Origin: Andrena cerasifolii
Taxonomy: Eukaryota; Arthropoda; Insecta; Hymenoptera; Andrenidae
Assembly: GCF_050908995.1 (NCBI RefSeq)
Contig: NC_135119.1
Span: 23,031,001 to 23,095,000, forward strand
DNA length: 64,000 nt
Direction: 5' to 3'
In this document: positions 36,701 to 48,511 of the stretch, one piece after another
How the letters are laid out: every line of letters begins with the position of its first letter
Numbering within the stretch: position 1 is the first letter of the stretch
Position numbers and translations under genes: made by a program
Notes under the pieces: model-generated
The model's database searches: none
Seen by the model: the letters and a program-made list of their open reading frames with translations, nothing else
Told to the model about the DNA's origin: nothing

Positions 36701-37442
36701 GGTTTCGCGATAGAGGGTGACGAGCGATCGAAAAGAGGAAGGAAGCAAACGGAGCTGGGAGGGGTAGGGAGGTTAGTTTGGCTCTTGCACGGACACGGCT
36801 GCTTGGTATTCGCGGCGGACAGTCGAAAATTTAATTTCTAGACTCGGGGCCCGGGCGAAGCCAAGCCTATGTCTACACCGGAAAATGGCGGTGGGATTGA
36901 GTTGCCGACGCGTCTTTGAAGACGCCCGCTCCCATTGTCGGATCCACCCTCCTTAGAAAGAATGCAAATCAACGCTACGCGGGCAGAGAGGCTGTACACA
37001 TTTTCGAGATTATCACGGCCCGCCGCCTTCGGGATCTGACGAGGCTCGAATTTGTATCGGGGCGGACGTAATCTTGTTTCCGCGCGAACAATCGACCGCT
37101 GCACCCTCCTTCCTTCGATCCTGTTGAATCTCGACGAAGAATGGAGCTGGAGTGCTTGGAGGTCGGAGATACTTGATCTCAATGTTGTGAAACTGCAACA
37201 GGGAGCTTCGGAATTGCAGCTGCTGAAGTGTTGCCTATAGTTGCACGGTGGTAGAGCAACGTTTCTCCATGAAGTTCCTATGGTTTCCAGCAGAATCTCC
37301 ATCGATCTCTGTACATCGCTGAAAACACTTTACGAATGAAGGAAACGTTATTCACAAACCATTGATAAGCTTTCTGAATCATGAATTCTCAGCCATGCTG
37401 GAAAGTAACGCGTCAAAGGGCCCACTGCATCCTCAGCTACAT
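33779..37442. other. Unassigned non-coding stretch
   Basis: Contains a G-rich tract at about 35870-35893 (ggggcgggagggggggtgtg). The minus-strand frame of 97 codons at 34484-34777 has ordinary amino-acid composition but no recognisable family. Frames at 36350-37300 are GC-rich shadows. Confidence 0.4.
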
Positions 37443-37446
37443 GACC

Positions 37447-38370
37447 GGGACATTCCATGCGAACTCGAACAGATTTCGGAGTAAGTTTTCGTAGATTGCT
37501 GAAATTTGAATATGTTGTAGTCTTTAGTGATATTTAAACGCACCTCAGAGGATTTTTCGAAATTTTAAAAAATGTCGATTTTACAGCTATTTGAAGTTAA
37601 GTGCTAACTTTTTTTCAATACCTTGTGTGGCCTTGAAGGTCATAATATACCATATGGTTGAATTTGTCTTGACAGTGGCTTTCATATTTGGTAATCAAAT
37701 ATATAGCATTCCATTTAAGAAACTAAAAGTCACCCTCTTTTCAAGGAAAATATTGCAAACACCAAAAATTCAGATACCGTATTATGTTGGATATAAAAAA
37801 CAGTAAGAGTTTTCCTCCTTCAGTTTTTTTCAAATACTTACCATTTTCAAGAATCCTGTATAAGAAAATCAGGTATAGCCGCTTGGCCGCTGCGAGTACC
37901 GCGGCGCTGAGCGACGCAGCGTCAACTTTCGACAATTTTTACAGGGCCAATTTTAAAATGTCCATATTTTTTAAAATTTGTCCATCAAGGGAAAGGATAG
38001 AACTATATTCTCCTTTTTTTTAGATTTTTAAAATCGCGCCCGATGTTAAAAACCTGCATTTGTTTAAAATAATTGCACAAAAATGGTTAAATTTTGTTTT
38101 TTAAACTTAAATAATTTCTTCTTAAAACTTCAATGTCTTCTCTATAAGCACCGTAAAGCTCATCTGCATCCGTTTACTACTTCCATAGCTACAATGTATT
38201 GAAAAAAAAATAGCATTTAACTTCAAACAGCTGTAAAATCGTCATTTTTCAAAATTTTGAAAAATCCTTTGAGGTACGTTTAAATATCACTAAAGACTAC
38301 AACATATTCAAATCTCAGCGATCTACGAAAACTTACTTCGAAATCTGTCCGAGTTCGCATGGATTGTCCC
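37447..38370. mobile_element. Long-TIR element, copy 2 (longest form, 924 bp)
   Basis: Arms of about 175 bp (37447-37621 and 38196-38370) enclose a 574-bp interior. GACC lies directly outside both ends (37443-37446 and 38371-38374), a second independent 4-bp duplication for this family. The interior contains agccgcttggccgctgcgag and a segment shared in reverse orientation with the 41370 copy. A 71-codon plus-strand frame at 37591-37806 has no transposase motif. It is the best reference copy for the family in this window. Confidence 0.8.
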
Positions 38371-38374
38371 GACC

Positions 38375-39782
38375 GTAATCCGAAATGGAAGTTACAATGC
38401 ATCCGACTTGACAAGGCGCGGCCGTTCGGCTGCCGAAATAGAGGAAGCGCCAGTTAACGTTACGGTCGCTGGCGGAATCAAGTAGTTGGGGTGTAGCAGA
38501 CGGGAGAAACGAGGGGAGACGGTTTGATTCGAGGCCCTCGACGCTGCCGTCGGGACAGACTGTAGGGGCACTCGTAGCCTGACGCTAATTAGATGGGCTC
38601 ACGGGTGACTATGATGGGCGTCGAGGCGCCAAGAGACGCCGATTTCATGTCATGGAAATAATAAATCGCGCAACTACGTTGCGTTTCAATGCGCCCGTCA
38701 ACGATCATGAATATTTCATTTATTTTTTATTTTCCGTCTTCTAAGATGTTGAAAAGGCGAGGCCCAGCTATAGCTAAATATCGCTTGAAGTCTTAATATT
38801 TCAAGTAAAAATTACTGAATTACTGACTTGAGGATCAGGTTCAGAAAGGTCCCTCGTCTATTTCACCTAGAAATGCTACCCTCAGTGTTTCAAAATCCAC
38901 TTCCACCTCTTGCAACTTGCTCGCGAAACACAGAATCCTTCAACGCTTCTTTAATCCGTTCAACGCCGAAGAACACCGCAGCCGATCGAAGACAAGCGAC
39001 GAAAGCTGGTTACAGGCATCGACCCAGGCCACGTCCAAGGGGGGAGACAAATAAATCCAGGTAGCACGCACTTCGTCACAGCCCGCGGGCGTACTCATTT
39101 CGACGCGATTGCACTCGGAGGCATTGTGCATCGGAGGCACTTCGTCATCGGGGACCTGTCGTTGACGTTTAATGGCCGCCGCGACGGTTCTACGGCAGGG
39201 ATAGATAAAAGGGAGGCGGAGAGGGCGGGGAGGGAAGAGGCAGGGTGACCTGTCGAATTCCATTTCGGACGATTGCCCGCCACGAGGTGGTCTGGGGCCT
39301 GGGTTCAGGTCTAAATTCGTATATACGCGCCGCGTGACCGGATGTCACGCACAGGAATCGCTTTCCCGCGATTCGGCCTGTCAGCGGGCGTCATCGTCCA
39401 CGTGACATCGAGAGGGACGAGTATGTCCGCAATATTGGACGCGGCGTCGATGCCCCAATGACGCGCGCGTTGTTTTTAGACCCTTCGTTGGTTCGTTCGT
39501 TTAAGCCACTCAGTGCTGGCGCGGTCGTGAAACTCGAGCACGCACTCCGTTATCCCCAATTAATTGATTCCCGGCCGCTGTAACTCGGTCGGACGAAAAA
39601 CCTTTATCTATCCTTGCTTCTCTCCTTTGCTCGGCAGCTCCATGTATTTAGCTGACCTGATTCCTTTTAATTTCGTTCGAGTGTTTGATTAGCGTAAGTA
39701 ACTCTTCACCGCTAAGGGGATGTAGCCAGCTCGCGTAACCCAGAATTTTGATTTCGAGAGGACTGGCTTTCCTAGTGTACTA
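38375..39782. other. Unassigned non-coding stretch
   Basis: GC-rich between about 39060 and 39300, with overlapping short frames on both strands. Nothing recognised. Confidence 0.4.
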
Positions 39783-40495
39783 AAATTTACTGAAGACACT
39801 CATTTTTTAGAAATACAAAATATTATTGTATATAGTGAAAAGTGATAGGAAAGTAAGAGGGGCATTGTATACAGTAAATAACAAGAAAATAACGCAAACT
39901 TCCATTTATTATCGAAGAGGCACAAGAGAAAACACAAAATGTTACATGGAAAAAAGTATCCGATTGGTAGAAATACTGGAAAAATGAAATCTGAAGATTC
40001 TCCAAACCAGTCTCCTATACTTGGTATTAAAAAATGTTCTAGAACATGAATATATGTTTCCGAATGAACATTCTGATAAAGGATGCATCATTTTCCCACT
40101 CCTTTCTCCGTCATACAGCTCCAAATTATATAAGATTGTCCAATTTGCACGTTCTTTACACCATCTTAAGCGTTTCTTTTTATGCTTTTTTTGTAAGCAA
40201 AGGTTTTGATTTAGCCTTTCGAAATGAAAATCCCATCTCATTTAATCGATTTCTGACAGTACGGCCAGAAACGTTTTGTGCCTACTGATTAGTTATCTCT
40301 TTCGAAGTTGCTCGTCTCATATTTTTGACAAAATGTAACATTTTGTGTTTTCCCTTGTTTCTCTTTGGTAGTAAATGGAACTTTATGTTATTTTTTTTTT
40401 TTACTGTATACTATGCCCCTCTTAGTTTCCCATCACTTTTAACTATATATAATAATATTTTGTAGTTCTAAAACATGAATGTCTTTAGTAAATTT
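39783..40495. mobile_element. Tc1-type element with about 165-bp inverted repeats and a decayed transposase
   Basis: The left arm (39783-39945) and right arm (40335-40495) are reverse complements. Shared blocks include aaatttact-aagaca, acaaaatattatt, aagaggggcat, gtatacagtaaa and aaaacacaaaatgttac. Between them is a minus-strand transposase remnant. At about 713 bp it is roughly half the length of an autonomous Tc1-like element, so it is internally deleted. The exact ends and a TA duplication are not clear. Confidence 0.65.
39945..40320 (-). pseudogene. Tc1-like transposase remnant (N-terminal DNA-binding part)
   Basis: Reading the minus strand from 40320 gives MRRATSKEITNQ, then a stop codon (40282-40284). 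The frame continues past it with NVSGRTVRNRLNEMGFSF and KSKPLLTKKHKKKRLRW before CKERANWT. The order vS-x-TV-x-x-x-L-x-E-G, then KP-L-x-x-KH/K-x-x-RL-x-W, then Wt is the second helix-turn-helix and linker of Tc1-family transposases. The catalytic DDE part that should follow (normally SDE) is absent; the next residues (ILYNLELYDG) do not match. It is one in-frame stop away from being open and lacks about two thirds of the protein, so it is inactive. Confidence 0.65.
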
Positions 40496-41369
40496 CGTAT
40501 CAGTACGTCTGATCGGAAACTTTTTTCCAGAGGTTGTAGCTACTCGTAGAAAATGATAAGAATCTTCTTTCACCGATGCCACAGAGTAAACTCTTCTATT
40601 CTCGTAAAAGAGGAGACAGCTTTCTCTGTGCCGGAAAGAAGGCGAACATTATACAGGAGTTATCAGAAAAATGTTTCATCGCTAGCCAAAGTGTGTAATT
40701 TCCTCTGAACCGAGATTCCATCGATCGACACTCGTCGATTTTCACCGATAACAGGGTGATAGCGAAGAAAAAGAAGCGCGCCGATGCCGTGGTCATTGAC
40801 ATCGGGGCCATCGAAATTATTGACAGAGTGTCGCGACGGCTACGATGAGCTTCTATTTAGGGCGATATTCCGCAATTAGTCCCGCCGCGCGCCACGGCAA
40901 AAGCCTTTCACGTGTCAGGGCCCGAAGATTGTCAGCGGCCTGACAATCCAGTGGCACCGCGGTGGCGGCCACTCGTCTGGATCGAGCGTTTCAAGAGTTT
41001 TCACGCCCCGAGGGATCCTGTTAATGTATGACGGGCTCGCGATGTCGCTGACACGTCGAGTGGCGCGCCACACGAGGACATTTTTTTTACACAGTCATCG
41101 CGCCAGCACTCTACGTCGAAGGATTTCAATCCGCACGCAAGGTCTGTCATCGACACGCCCTGCGGTGAGATATCAAGTGTTCGCTTATTAATTGTTCGTT
41201 CAGCACCCCTTCACCGTTGCGCTATAAGTGGAAGACTCGTTTCGCCAGTGGTGATCGTTTCTCGAAGGTGAACCTCGTTCGAAATTGATTCTAATAAAAC
41301 GAGGATATATTTTGTTCAGCTTGAAGAGTTCGTTGTCGAGCTCTGGACTTTGTCTCTCCGTACGTGGCT
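40496..41369. other. Mostly unassigned; holds a minus-strand signal-peptide-like frame
   Basis: GC-rich from 40850 to 41200. The only item of note is the 71-codon frame at 40596-40811, listed separately. Confidence 0.4.
40596..40811 (-). CDS. Hypothetical small secreted peptide frame (71 codons, weak)
   Basis: The frame starts MAPMSMTTASARFFFFAIT and continues LLSVKIDECRS, which reads like a signal peptide with hydrophobic core ARFFFFAITLLSV. The remainder has two cysteines, no repeats and no clear dibasic cleavage site. A possible splice donor (tcg-gtgaaa) lies just after the hydrophobic core, so the true exon could end there. It lies 1.4 kb downstream of the other signal-peptide-like frame on the same strand. 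I do not recognise the family; chance hydrophobicity is a real alternative. Confidence 0.15.
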   Translation of the reverse strand: MAPMSMTTASARFFFFAITLLSVKIDECRSMESRFRGNYTLWLAMKHFSDNSCIMFAFFPAQRKLSPLLRE

Positions 41370-42109
41370 GGGACATTCCATGCGAACTCGGACAGAGTTC
41401 GGAGTAAGTTTTCGTAGATTGCTGAAATTTGAATATGTTGCAGTCTTTAGTGATATTTAAGCATTCCTCAAAGGATTTTTCAAAATTTTGAAAAATGACG
41501 ATTTTACAGCTGTTTGAAGTTAAGTGCTAACTTTTTTTCAATACATTATTGCTATGGAAGTAGTAAACAGATGGAGATGAGCTTTACGATGCTCATAGAG
41601 ACGACATTGAAGTTTTAAGAAAAAATTATTTGAGTTTAAACAAAAAAAATTGAACCATTTTTGTGCAATTATTTTAAACAAATGCAGGTTTTTAACATCG
41701 GGCACGATTTTAAAAATCTAAAAAAAGTAGAATATAGTTCTATCCTTTCCCTTGATGGACAAATTTTAAAAAATATAGACATTTTAAAATTGGCCCTGTA
41801 AAAATTGTCGAAAGTTGACGCTGCGTCGCTCAGTACTCGCAGCAGCCAAGCGGCTATACCTGATATTCTTATACACGATTCTCGAAAGTGGTAAGTATTT
41901 GAAAAAAACTGAAGAAGGAAAAGTTTTACTGTTTTTTATATCCAACATAATACGGTATCTCAATTTTTTGTGTTCGCAATATTTTCCTTGAAACGAGGGT
42001 GACTTAGTTTTTTAAATTAAATGCTATATATTTGATTACCAAATATGAAAGCGACTGTCAAGACAAATTCAACCATATGGTATACTATGATCTTCATGGC
42101 CACACAAGG
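41370..42109. mobile_element. Long-TIR element, copy 3 (truncated)
   Basis: It starts with gggacattccatgcgaactc and then follows the 37447 copy in reverse complement: right arm, the interior with cagccaagcggctatacc, and on to ggccacacaagg. It stops at 42109, at the point where the second arm should begin. No complementary terminus follows. The break falls at the arm/interior boundary, so loss may have involved recombination between arms. Directly after it is a short duplication (agctaactcga, twice, about 42113-42137). Confidence 0.7.
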
Positions 42110-42223
42110 TTAAGCTAACTCGAACAGCTAACTCGACCAGCTCTATGTACACATTATTCCCTTTGTTAAATATACCCATTTTATTATTCATATCAAGTCA
42201 CACATACAGAGTTATTAAACCAC

Positions 42224-42472
42224 CTACACAGTAACGCGATATCCAGTCGTCGTTCCAATTAGTGTTACGCTTACGGTTCGGCAAAAGCGTCGAACATTCG
42301 CGTACGCAACATATTCAGCAACCTCTCGCCGATTTATCCGCGAAGCTTCTGCGAAGATAGTCTCGTGACTTTGTATAGGATCTAACAGAGGAGCCTCTGC
42401 AATTTCGTGCATCAATTGCTCCAAGATGCCGAAGACGATGAGCGTCACAAACCAGTGTGTCGCGCGCTTCAT
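42224..42472 (-). CDS. Candidate first coding exon of a secreted peptide
   Basis: The minus-strand frame starts MKRATHWFVTLIVFGILEQL, a good signal peptide with core WFVTLIVFGIL, followed by possible cleavage after AEA before PLLDPIQ. The ATG has A at position -3. A dibasic RR lies in ASRINRREVAEY, and the frame reaches ANVRRFCRT. There the sequence cgaacc-gtaagcg gives a strong splice donor at about 42268, so the remaining 15 or so codons to the stop are probably intron. An arthropod-type initiator (tcagt) lies about 55 bp upstream. I do not recognise the peptide. No matching downstream exon was found between 39.8 and 42.2 kb, which is largely transposon. Confidence 0.3.
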   Translation of the reverse strand: MKRATHWFVTLIVFGILEQLMHEIAEAPLLDPIQSHETIFAEASRINRREVAEYVAYANVRRFCRTVSVTLIGTTTGYRVTV

Positions 42473-44401
42473 CGTCTAAACTCTAAACACAGATCCCCGC
42501 CGGTGAGGATAAAGTGTGTGTTTAAGGACTGATTCAAATATCGATCTGAATGGCACCCGAAGCCGCGAGGTTTCGCTCGGGCGCACGCTTGTGGTCCCCG
42601 CTGATGAGATCGACGATGTTGATCCACGGGACGCGACACCGCGGAGCAAGGTTTGCCTCGCGCCGCGCCCAGGAGAAACGGCGCATTGGGGGACATTCGG
42701 GAAACACGTGGAACCGAAGCCGAGGGGATCGTAAATCAATATTTTCAATTATCGACCATTCTTTCGCGCAAGATTCTCCTCGAGCACGGCGGGAACCTTC
42801 GTCAGGAGACCGTTGTTAGGCGGCTAAAGCACGGATAGCTATTGATTTTCCGGGGCAATCCTGAAAATCGGTCCTTCGAGTCCTCCAGCTCTGCTCGCGT
42901 CTCCACGCCGGGATTTTCAAGAAGTAATTTCGTTACCTCCGTCGTCGTACTTTCATCCCTCTGTCAATACCTTCCGCTCGCCCCACCCAGCCTCGCCCCC
43001 TCATTCCCCGCCCGATGTTTATCGGATTTTAGAAATTAGCCCGAGGACACGCGACGAGAAAGAAAATCCCTCCGTGGGATTCCGATCCGCCGACTTCCGT
43101 CCGCGTGTTTCGCCGCCGTCGATCCGATCCCATCGGCCACGGTCACTTTATCGGAGATTCCAGAAGCTCCTTGGACCCTACCGATTCCTATATCGCTCAC
43201 AATTACGAAATTTCACGTCGTCTCGAGGGGGGGACGATCCTTCGATTACATTCAAGTAGCTGTGCAGGTTGTAAGGCCGCTAGATCACTTTGTAGCAACT
43301 GCACTGTCCGCGCGTAGAAAGGACTAACTGGAAACGTCGCGCGAACGATTGCAGGCTGCGCAAGAGATGAAGTAGTGTAAAGCGTTAGGGGGATGAGGAG
43401 ATGTAAAAGGAAGCGTTCGCGGTGTCGCGATTCCACTACCCGTTACTGAATCGAAAGCGTAAAAATTTTAGTATCGTCCCCATAGGGGCTTCTATCTGGA
43501 TACTTGCGGAAGCATTCGCAGCGTCGTAAATTGTGTATCCGTTATCAGAAACAAGAGCGGCGCGCTAAAAGTTTTACACCTAATGATCCCGATCTCCCGG
43601 TTACGCGGCCGCTTTCCATGCAAGATAAAGAGCGTCACTCGTAAGATGAGAAGTTTATTGTCTCGGAATCGAAGCTCCGCCGAAGTGGAAACCAGTGGGA
43701 GCCGAAGTGACCGTCTCGCGAGGAAGTTTAAACCGTTTTTGCGGCGTTTTCGCGCCGCGATGCGTCCCGGTGCATCCATTTTCGCAGGTGCCCGCGAAAC
43801 TGGGGGCCGCAGCTTACCGAAACGGAAGTGGAGAAAAAGTGATAAAACGCTTTACGCTTTGCACCGAAGATAGAGTGTCTAGACTAGTTACAGAACCGTA
43901 GGTTATAAAATAGAGAGAGAGAGCGGGAAGGGTAGTGACGTTGTTTTGACGAGAGGAAATCGCTTTCTGGAGGCGAGCTGGCGTGTCTGACTATACAGCG
44001 GCTCGACTACTTAAAATACTCGGCGCAGTTTATTACGGCTGTCCCGTGGAGAACGATTTGTTACTTCCCTTCGTTCCTAATTACTTTCACGCTGGAGCCC
44101 CTGTTACGAGCGAATGGACTGTAATAACGCGTAACATAAACATCGTTTGGGGCTTTTGTTTATGTTCAAAGGAATGGTCCATCACAGTGCACATTACCAT
44201 TCGAAGTAAACTGGAACGTGATTCATGATCGAGTCTGAGCTAATCGCGAAGTAATCGTCACCTAATTTAAAGGAATCGAACACGTACCTTCTTCATGTTT
44301 TTTTTTGGATACTGGGGCACGAATGTGAAATGAAGCACAAATATATGTGTAACAATAACAACATATATTTAACGATTAACAAAGTGAATACAAATAACTT
44401 G
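42473..44401. other. Unassigned, CpG-rich then AT-rich
   Basis: CpG-rich from about 42550 to 43320, immediately upstream of the minus-strand candidate exon, so it could include a promoter; that is inference only. A (GA)n tract lies at about 43910-43923. Short frames only. Confidence 0.35.
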
Positions 44402-44901
44402 TTAACCCTCGTCAGACGACACAATTTTACAACATTAACAGACGGCAGAAGCACAATTGCACCGTAACATATTTTATATGAATATTCTCACTATCGGTAT
44501 AATTTATACGATAAATTGATAACATTTAGACTCAATGAAAATCAATAAAAAAAATTCCCCAATTTTCTTTTATAATGTAAATTATCTATTTTTTCACTTT
44601 TTTATAATAAAATAACATTATCATTAAAAAAAGTCGCATTCTTTTTTTCTTGCATTATCTTCATAAAAAATATATAGGGGCGCCATTGCGCCTATGCCGC
44701 TGTTATCGATGCAACCCTCAACTCGACCCCTTATCTCGCAAGGGGGTTGAGGTATTTTTCTGAAATTTGGTCTATATAATCTAGGCCAAAAATTTAGAGA
44801 TGTCACGAAACTTCAGCCGTCCCCGGCTTCTCGAAAAAAAGTTATCGCAATTTAAAAACGCAAAAGTTACAATTGTACCTATGCCGTCTGACGAGGGTTA
44901 A
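44402..44901. mobile_element. piggyBac-type MITE (492 bp between TTAA sites)
   Basis: TTAA at 44402-44405 and 44898-44901 flanks ends that both read ccctcgtcagacg inward. TTAA followed by CCC is the canonical piggyBac end. A second copy of the inner motif (cagacggcagaagcacaattg) follows the left TIR and matches the right subterminal part (gacggcataggtacaattg, complement). No transposase is encoded, so it depends on a partner element. Confidence 0.75.
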
Positions 44902-47691
44902 AATGAAATGTCTGAGGAGCACGAAGCGTTCGGTACGAAGTCCCGCAAGGCTCTGCCCTTTTTCGTCGGCGTTTGAAGATCGCCTAAAAATTAACGAACA
45001 GGGAAAACAAATTTCCCACGCGCCCCAAGCTTGCGGAAGAGGACACGCTGTCCTTAGGATTTCACTGGGGCTCTGGCAATCGTCACTTTTATTGCCCTAG
45101 CCCCCAAGCTCGACCACCCGCAGTAGGCACTCGAGCAATCGTCCGTTTTAGGCCTAGGAAATAAATAAAACTCTCTCTCGGCCTACAGTCCGCTACTTTT
45201 TGATAACGCATGCGGGTAAAGAATGCGCTTTAAAAAGCTGTAAACGTCGAAAAAATGTGTAACTAAACGGTGAGGATATTAACAAGACAGATGAAGAGAA
45301 ACTACAAAGCTCGGGACAGAATGGAATCAAATTGCAAGGAACATAGTTGACCTTCCCATGCCGAAGAATCCGCAGCGCGGAGTTAATGGAATTTCTATGA
45401 AATCGCGGCGCAACAAAAGTTTCGTCGAAAGAACGGTCGTTGTCAAGGTTTATCTTGTTACAGAAATTTATGATAGTTGGAAGACTTTCTTCAGACTCCG
45501 AGCGGCTGGTACTTTTTCCTGGTCGATTAACTGCCGCGGCTATCATGGTGTTTCGTATCGATTCGTTCGACAGTGATGGATGTCGATCTTAATAGTTCGG
45601 CCTCGAAAACGTGCGGGCTGGCTACGACGGACCGCAACTCCTGAAAAGTTGCCGGAGAAAACGGTCCAACTTGGCGATATCCGTGACGCGATATCCCGGA
45701 GAATGAGTCGAGCACAACGCTGACCTGATATTTCGATGATATTTCCAGCCAAAGAAAAGTCATCTAGATACGCGCTGACGCTCTCCCTATTCTTTCCCTC
45801 TCTCACCCTCTCTCTTCTTTTTTTTTGTTAAACGTTCCAGTGAAGCTGCAACAATGCCGCGGAATCTGGACCAGCGGTGACCCGATTTCTGGTATCGCGA
45901 CACCACTGCTCCAGATGTTACACTCGAACACGGAAAAGCTCGACACAAAGCTCTAACGCCTGCCACACGAGGCGAAACTTATACAGAATTTCGACAGAAA
46001 TAATTTATCTTCTTACATTAGCTTAGCTACTTAGCTGGATTATTCGAAAGCGTCAGCCTTTCGATTCAGATTCGCCGAATTTCGTGTCGATTTATCTTTG
46101 AAAAAAAAAAATGGTTGCACGGTGCGCGCAAAGCGTTCGTAGCGCGTAGAATGCGCGAATTAAATGATAGCACGCGATGGAACATTCGCAGAAAACCCAC
46201 GGCTCGGGGATCGCCAAGCCTACTTGACGGATCGGTCGATTGTGCGGAATAATTGACGGCGATTTCGAGCGTCACACGCGATTCCGTGCAACGATGAGAT
46301 CCGTTGTGCTCGCGGGACTCGACAGTTGGCGTGCATGCAGCGTGCAGAAGCGTGGAAGAAAGGTCGGAGGTGACAACAGGCAGAGCCCAACCCACGGAAC
46401 CAGCCCAACAATGGCTTTTTGTCCTCCTCTCTCAATACGTCTCTATCTGGTGTCCTCAATGCTTGACTGATGCCTGGCCATTTTACACCTATTCCTTTCC
46501 ATTCCCTTCCATCCCTTTCCTAGTCACACCCTCCAACCCCCCCGGTTTTCTGGCGACGTCCTCTTCCCGTTGGACGCCGCGATCCCGTGCTGCTTTCCTC
46601 GAAGATCGAACCCTTACATTTTTCACGAACTTCTTTCCGTCCTGCTTTATTAATATCCCAAACGCCTTACCCGCCCCCCGTTTATCACGGAGTGGACCTG
46701 GATAGAGCCGTGTCGAGGAATAATGGGGATGAAATGGAAGCAGTGTCTGCACTTAGAAAAACGATGAATAGTTAAAGCGGAGGACAGTGGTTGTTGGTTG
46801 TGGAGAGAGTCGAGAACGACAGTGTTCTCCGGTGGAACTGACAGGGAACCGTTGGCTCGGAGGAGAAGCTTTGCTCTCGAGTGCTTCTTCGTTATTTGGT
46901 TTTATCAACGGGATCGCAGTGACGAGTATAATTATAGCGGATGTATAAGCTTTGCGGCTTCGACCAGCTGGCGTGCGACTTATGGATTAAGATCGGTGCT
47001 CGGTGGTTATTTCTCCCTTGAATTTGCACGAAATTGGATTCTGCAGGAGGTTGAAACAGGATGGAAACGATTGGCCCCTGTCGTCTGGTTTATTTCCCTC
47101 ATCCTCCGATCGCGGAAAAACACGGCGATGCATTCTGCTAATGACAGAACGCTACTGGAAATAATGGGAACTGATTTGCCGGACTGTATTTAGAATCAGA
47201 CCCGTTAGAGGTGCGACCCAGTTGCGGATAATGAAGAATTGCTACGGCAGGAGCGTGGCCGTCGACGACGGAATCGAGCGCCTGGCAAATTGCTTAGGTA
47301 AATTTCCAATTTTCCGCTGTTAGGAACGGTGACGTCCAATCTCCCGACGAGCCTGCCACATACTTCGATGTAATCGAATCGAGATTTCATAAAGTCCGTC
47401 CCAGGCGAGAAGGTTAATTGCCAATTGGTCTGGTGGGGGCTCGCGATGGACCTGATTCCCGTGTGATCGTTAATCGTCGAATTTTCAACAAGCTACGATG
47501 CCCTATTAAAACGAAACCAGCTTGCAATAATAACGAAGGAAAAACGCTTGGGGAGCATGGGCAACTGATGCACTGCAGACTGGTCCAAGTAGCACACAGA
47601 TAATCTTACCCTTCGACTTTAAATTAATCGCGATACGAATCCGAACTCGACCGACACCAAGATCATTTACGCATGCGCACACGTGCACACC
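44902..47691. other. Unassigned non-coding stretch
   Basis: Mixed composition with frames up to 133 codons that overlap on both strands. The 131-codon plus frame at 46798-47193 begins at a non-ATG codon and has no domain. No repeat ends were recognised. Confidence 0.4.
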
Positions 47692-47803
47692 TAGGGTAAT
47701 TGTGGGACAGTTGCCGCACCTTACTCAAAATTGTCACCGTGTCTAAATTTTGCGATGAAAATTTGTTCCAAGGATACATATTATTAGTTGAACATCTCGT
47801 CCT

Positions 47804-47825
47804 ACTACTGGCTAATGCCAGTAGT
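47804..47825. repeat. Perfect 9-bp stem, 4-nt loop hairpin
   Basis: The sequence is actactggc-taat-gccagtagt. It is followed at once by an AT-rich inverted repeat (47830-47900) containing a direct duplication of gattttctttaataa. Confidence 0.7.
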
Positions 47826-47931
47826 TAATGCAAATATTAAATTTTTGATTTTCTTTAATAAGATTTTCTTTAATAAGAAAATCAAAATTTTAATATTTGC
47901 CACCCTTCAAAAATTGAAACTGAAAACATCC

Positions 47932-48109
47932 GTTCGGGAGTTATAGCACAAATTCGGAAAGTAACCGGATTTTCAGGGGTCAATTACAGCCCCTTAGAGT
48001 GATTTTGGGCAGCAAACAAAAATTGCGTTGAAATCAGGAGGAAATTCCCTACATATTCACAAACTTTCAAATTTTTTTTGAATTTCTGGGTTCGGGATGT
48101 TCCCTTGTT
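47932..48109. repeat. Single arm homologous to the foldback at 9791-10192
   Basis: It aligns with 10021-10192 throughout: gttata-cacaaa-tcgg, aattgcgtt, aggaaattccctacatat, cacaaa-tttca and gggat-ttcccttgt. Only one arm is present. It lies inside the TA-flanked element. Confidence 0.65.
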
Positions 48110-48460
48110 AAGTACCTTTCGATACAGTGCGCATAAAACTGCGGCATCTATTCCAAATGCCCGGAAGAGGGTGCGGGAACCTATTCTGGCCGAGAAATAT
48201 TCCACAGAGTTCCTTTAACGTATTACAAGAGTTATATCACGAAAAAAATATGAATATTAACTACTACGATAGCAAAAATAAACTCGACGTATAACTATTG
48301 AGGCAAAGTGCGGTATGCTTACCTCGAAAAATAGCAAAATCTTTAAAAGTAATAATGGAAACACGTTCTCGCTTATTAATCTAACCTAGACGAACAGCCT
48401 AAAGCAAATAAAATCGACAGTGTCGTAGTTTATTTCCGATAACTCTGAAATATCGCAGCT

Positions 48461-48511
48461 GCGGCGTCTCTCCCAGCGCGGCGTCTCTCCCAGCGCGGCA
48501 TCTCTCCCACA
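48461..48511. repeat. 17-bp tandem repeat, three units
   Basis: Units at 48461-48477 and 48478-48494 are identical (gcggcgtctctcccagc). The third (48495-48511) is gcggcatctctcccaca and runs into the terminal repeat. Subterminal repeats of this kind can be transposase-binding sites; that role is inferred. Confidence 0.85.

Noticed and set aside
46798..47193. 131-codon open frame on the plus strand
   Set aside because: Begins at a TTG codon, not ATG, and no family or splice signals are recognised.
48461..48511. Possible CRISPR-like array
   Set aside because: The 17-bp units are directly adjacent with no spacers and sit in a transposon end in a eukaryotic sequence.
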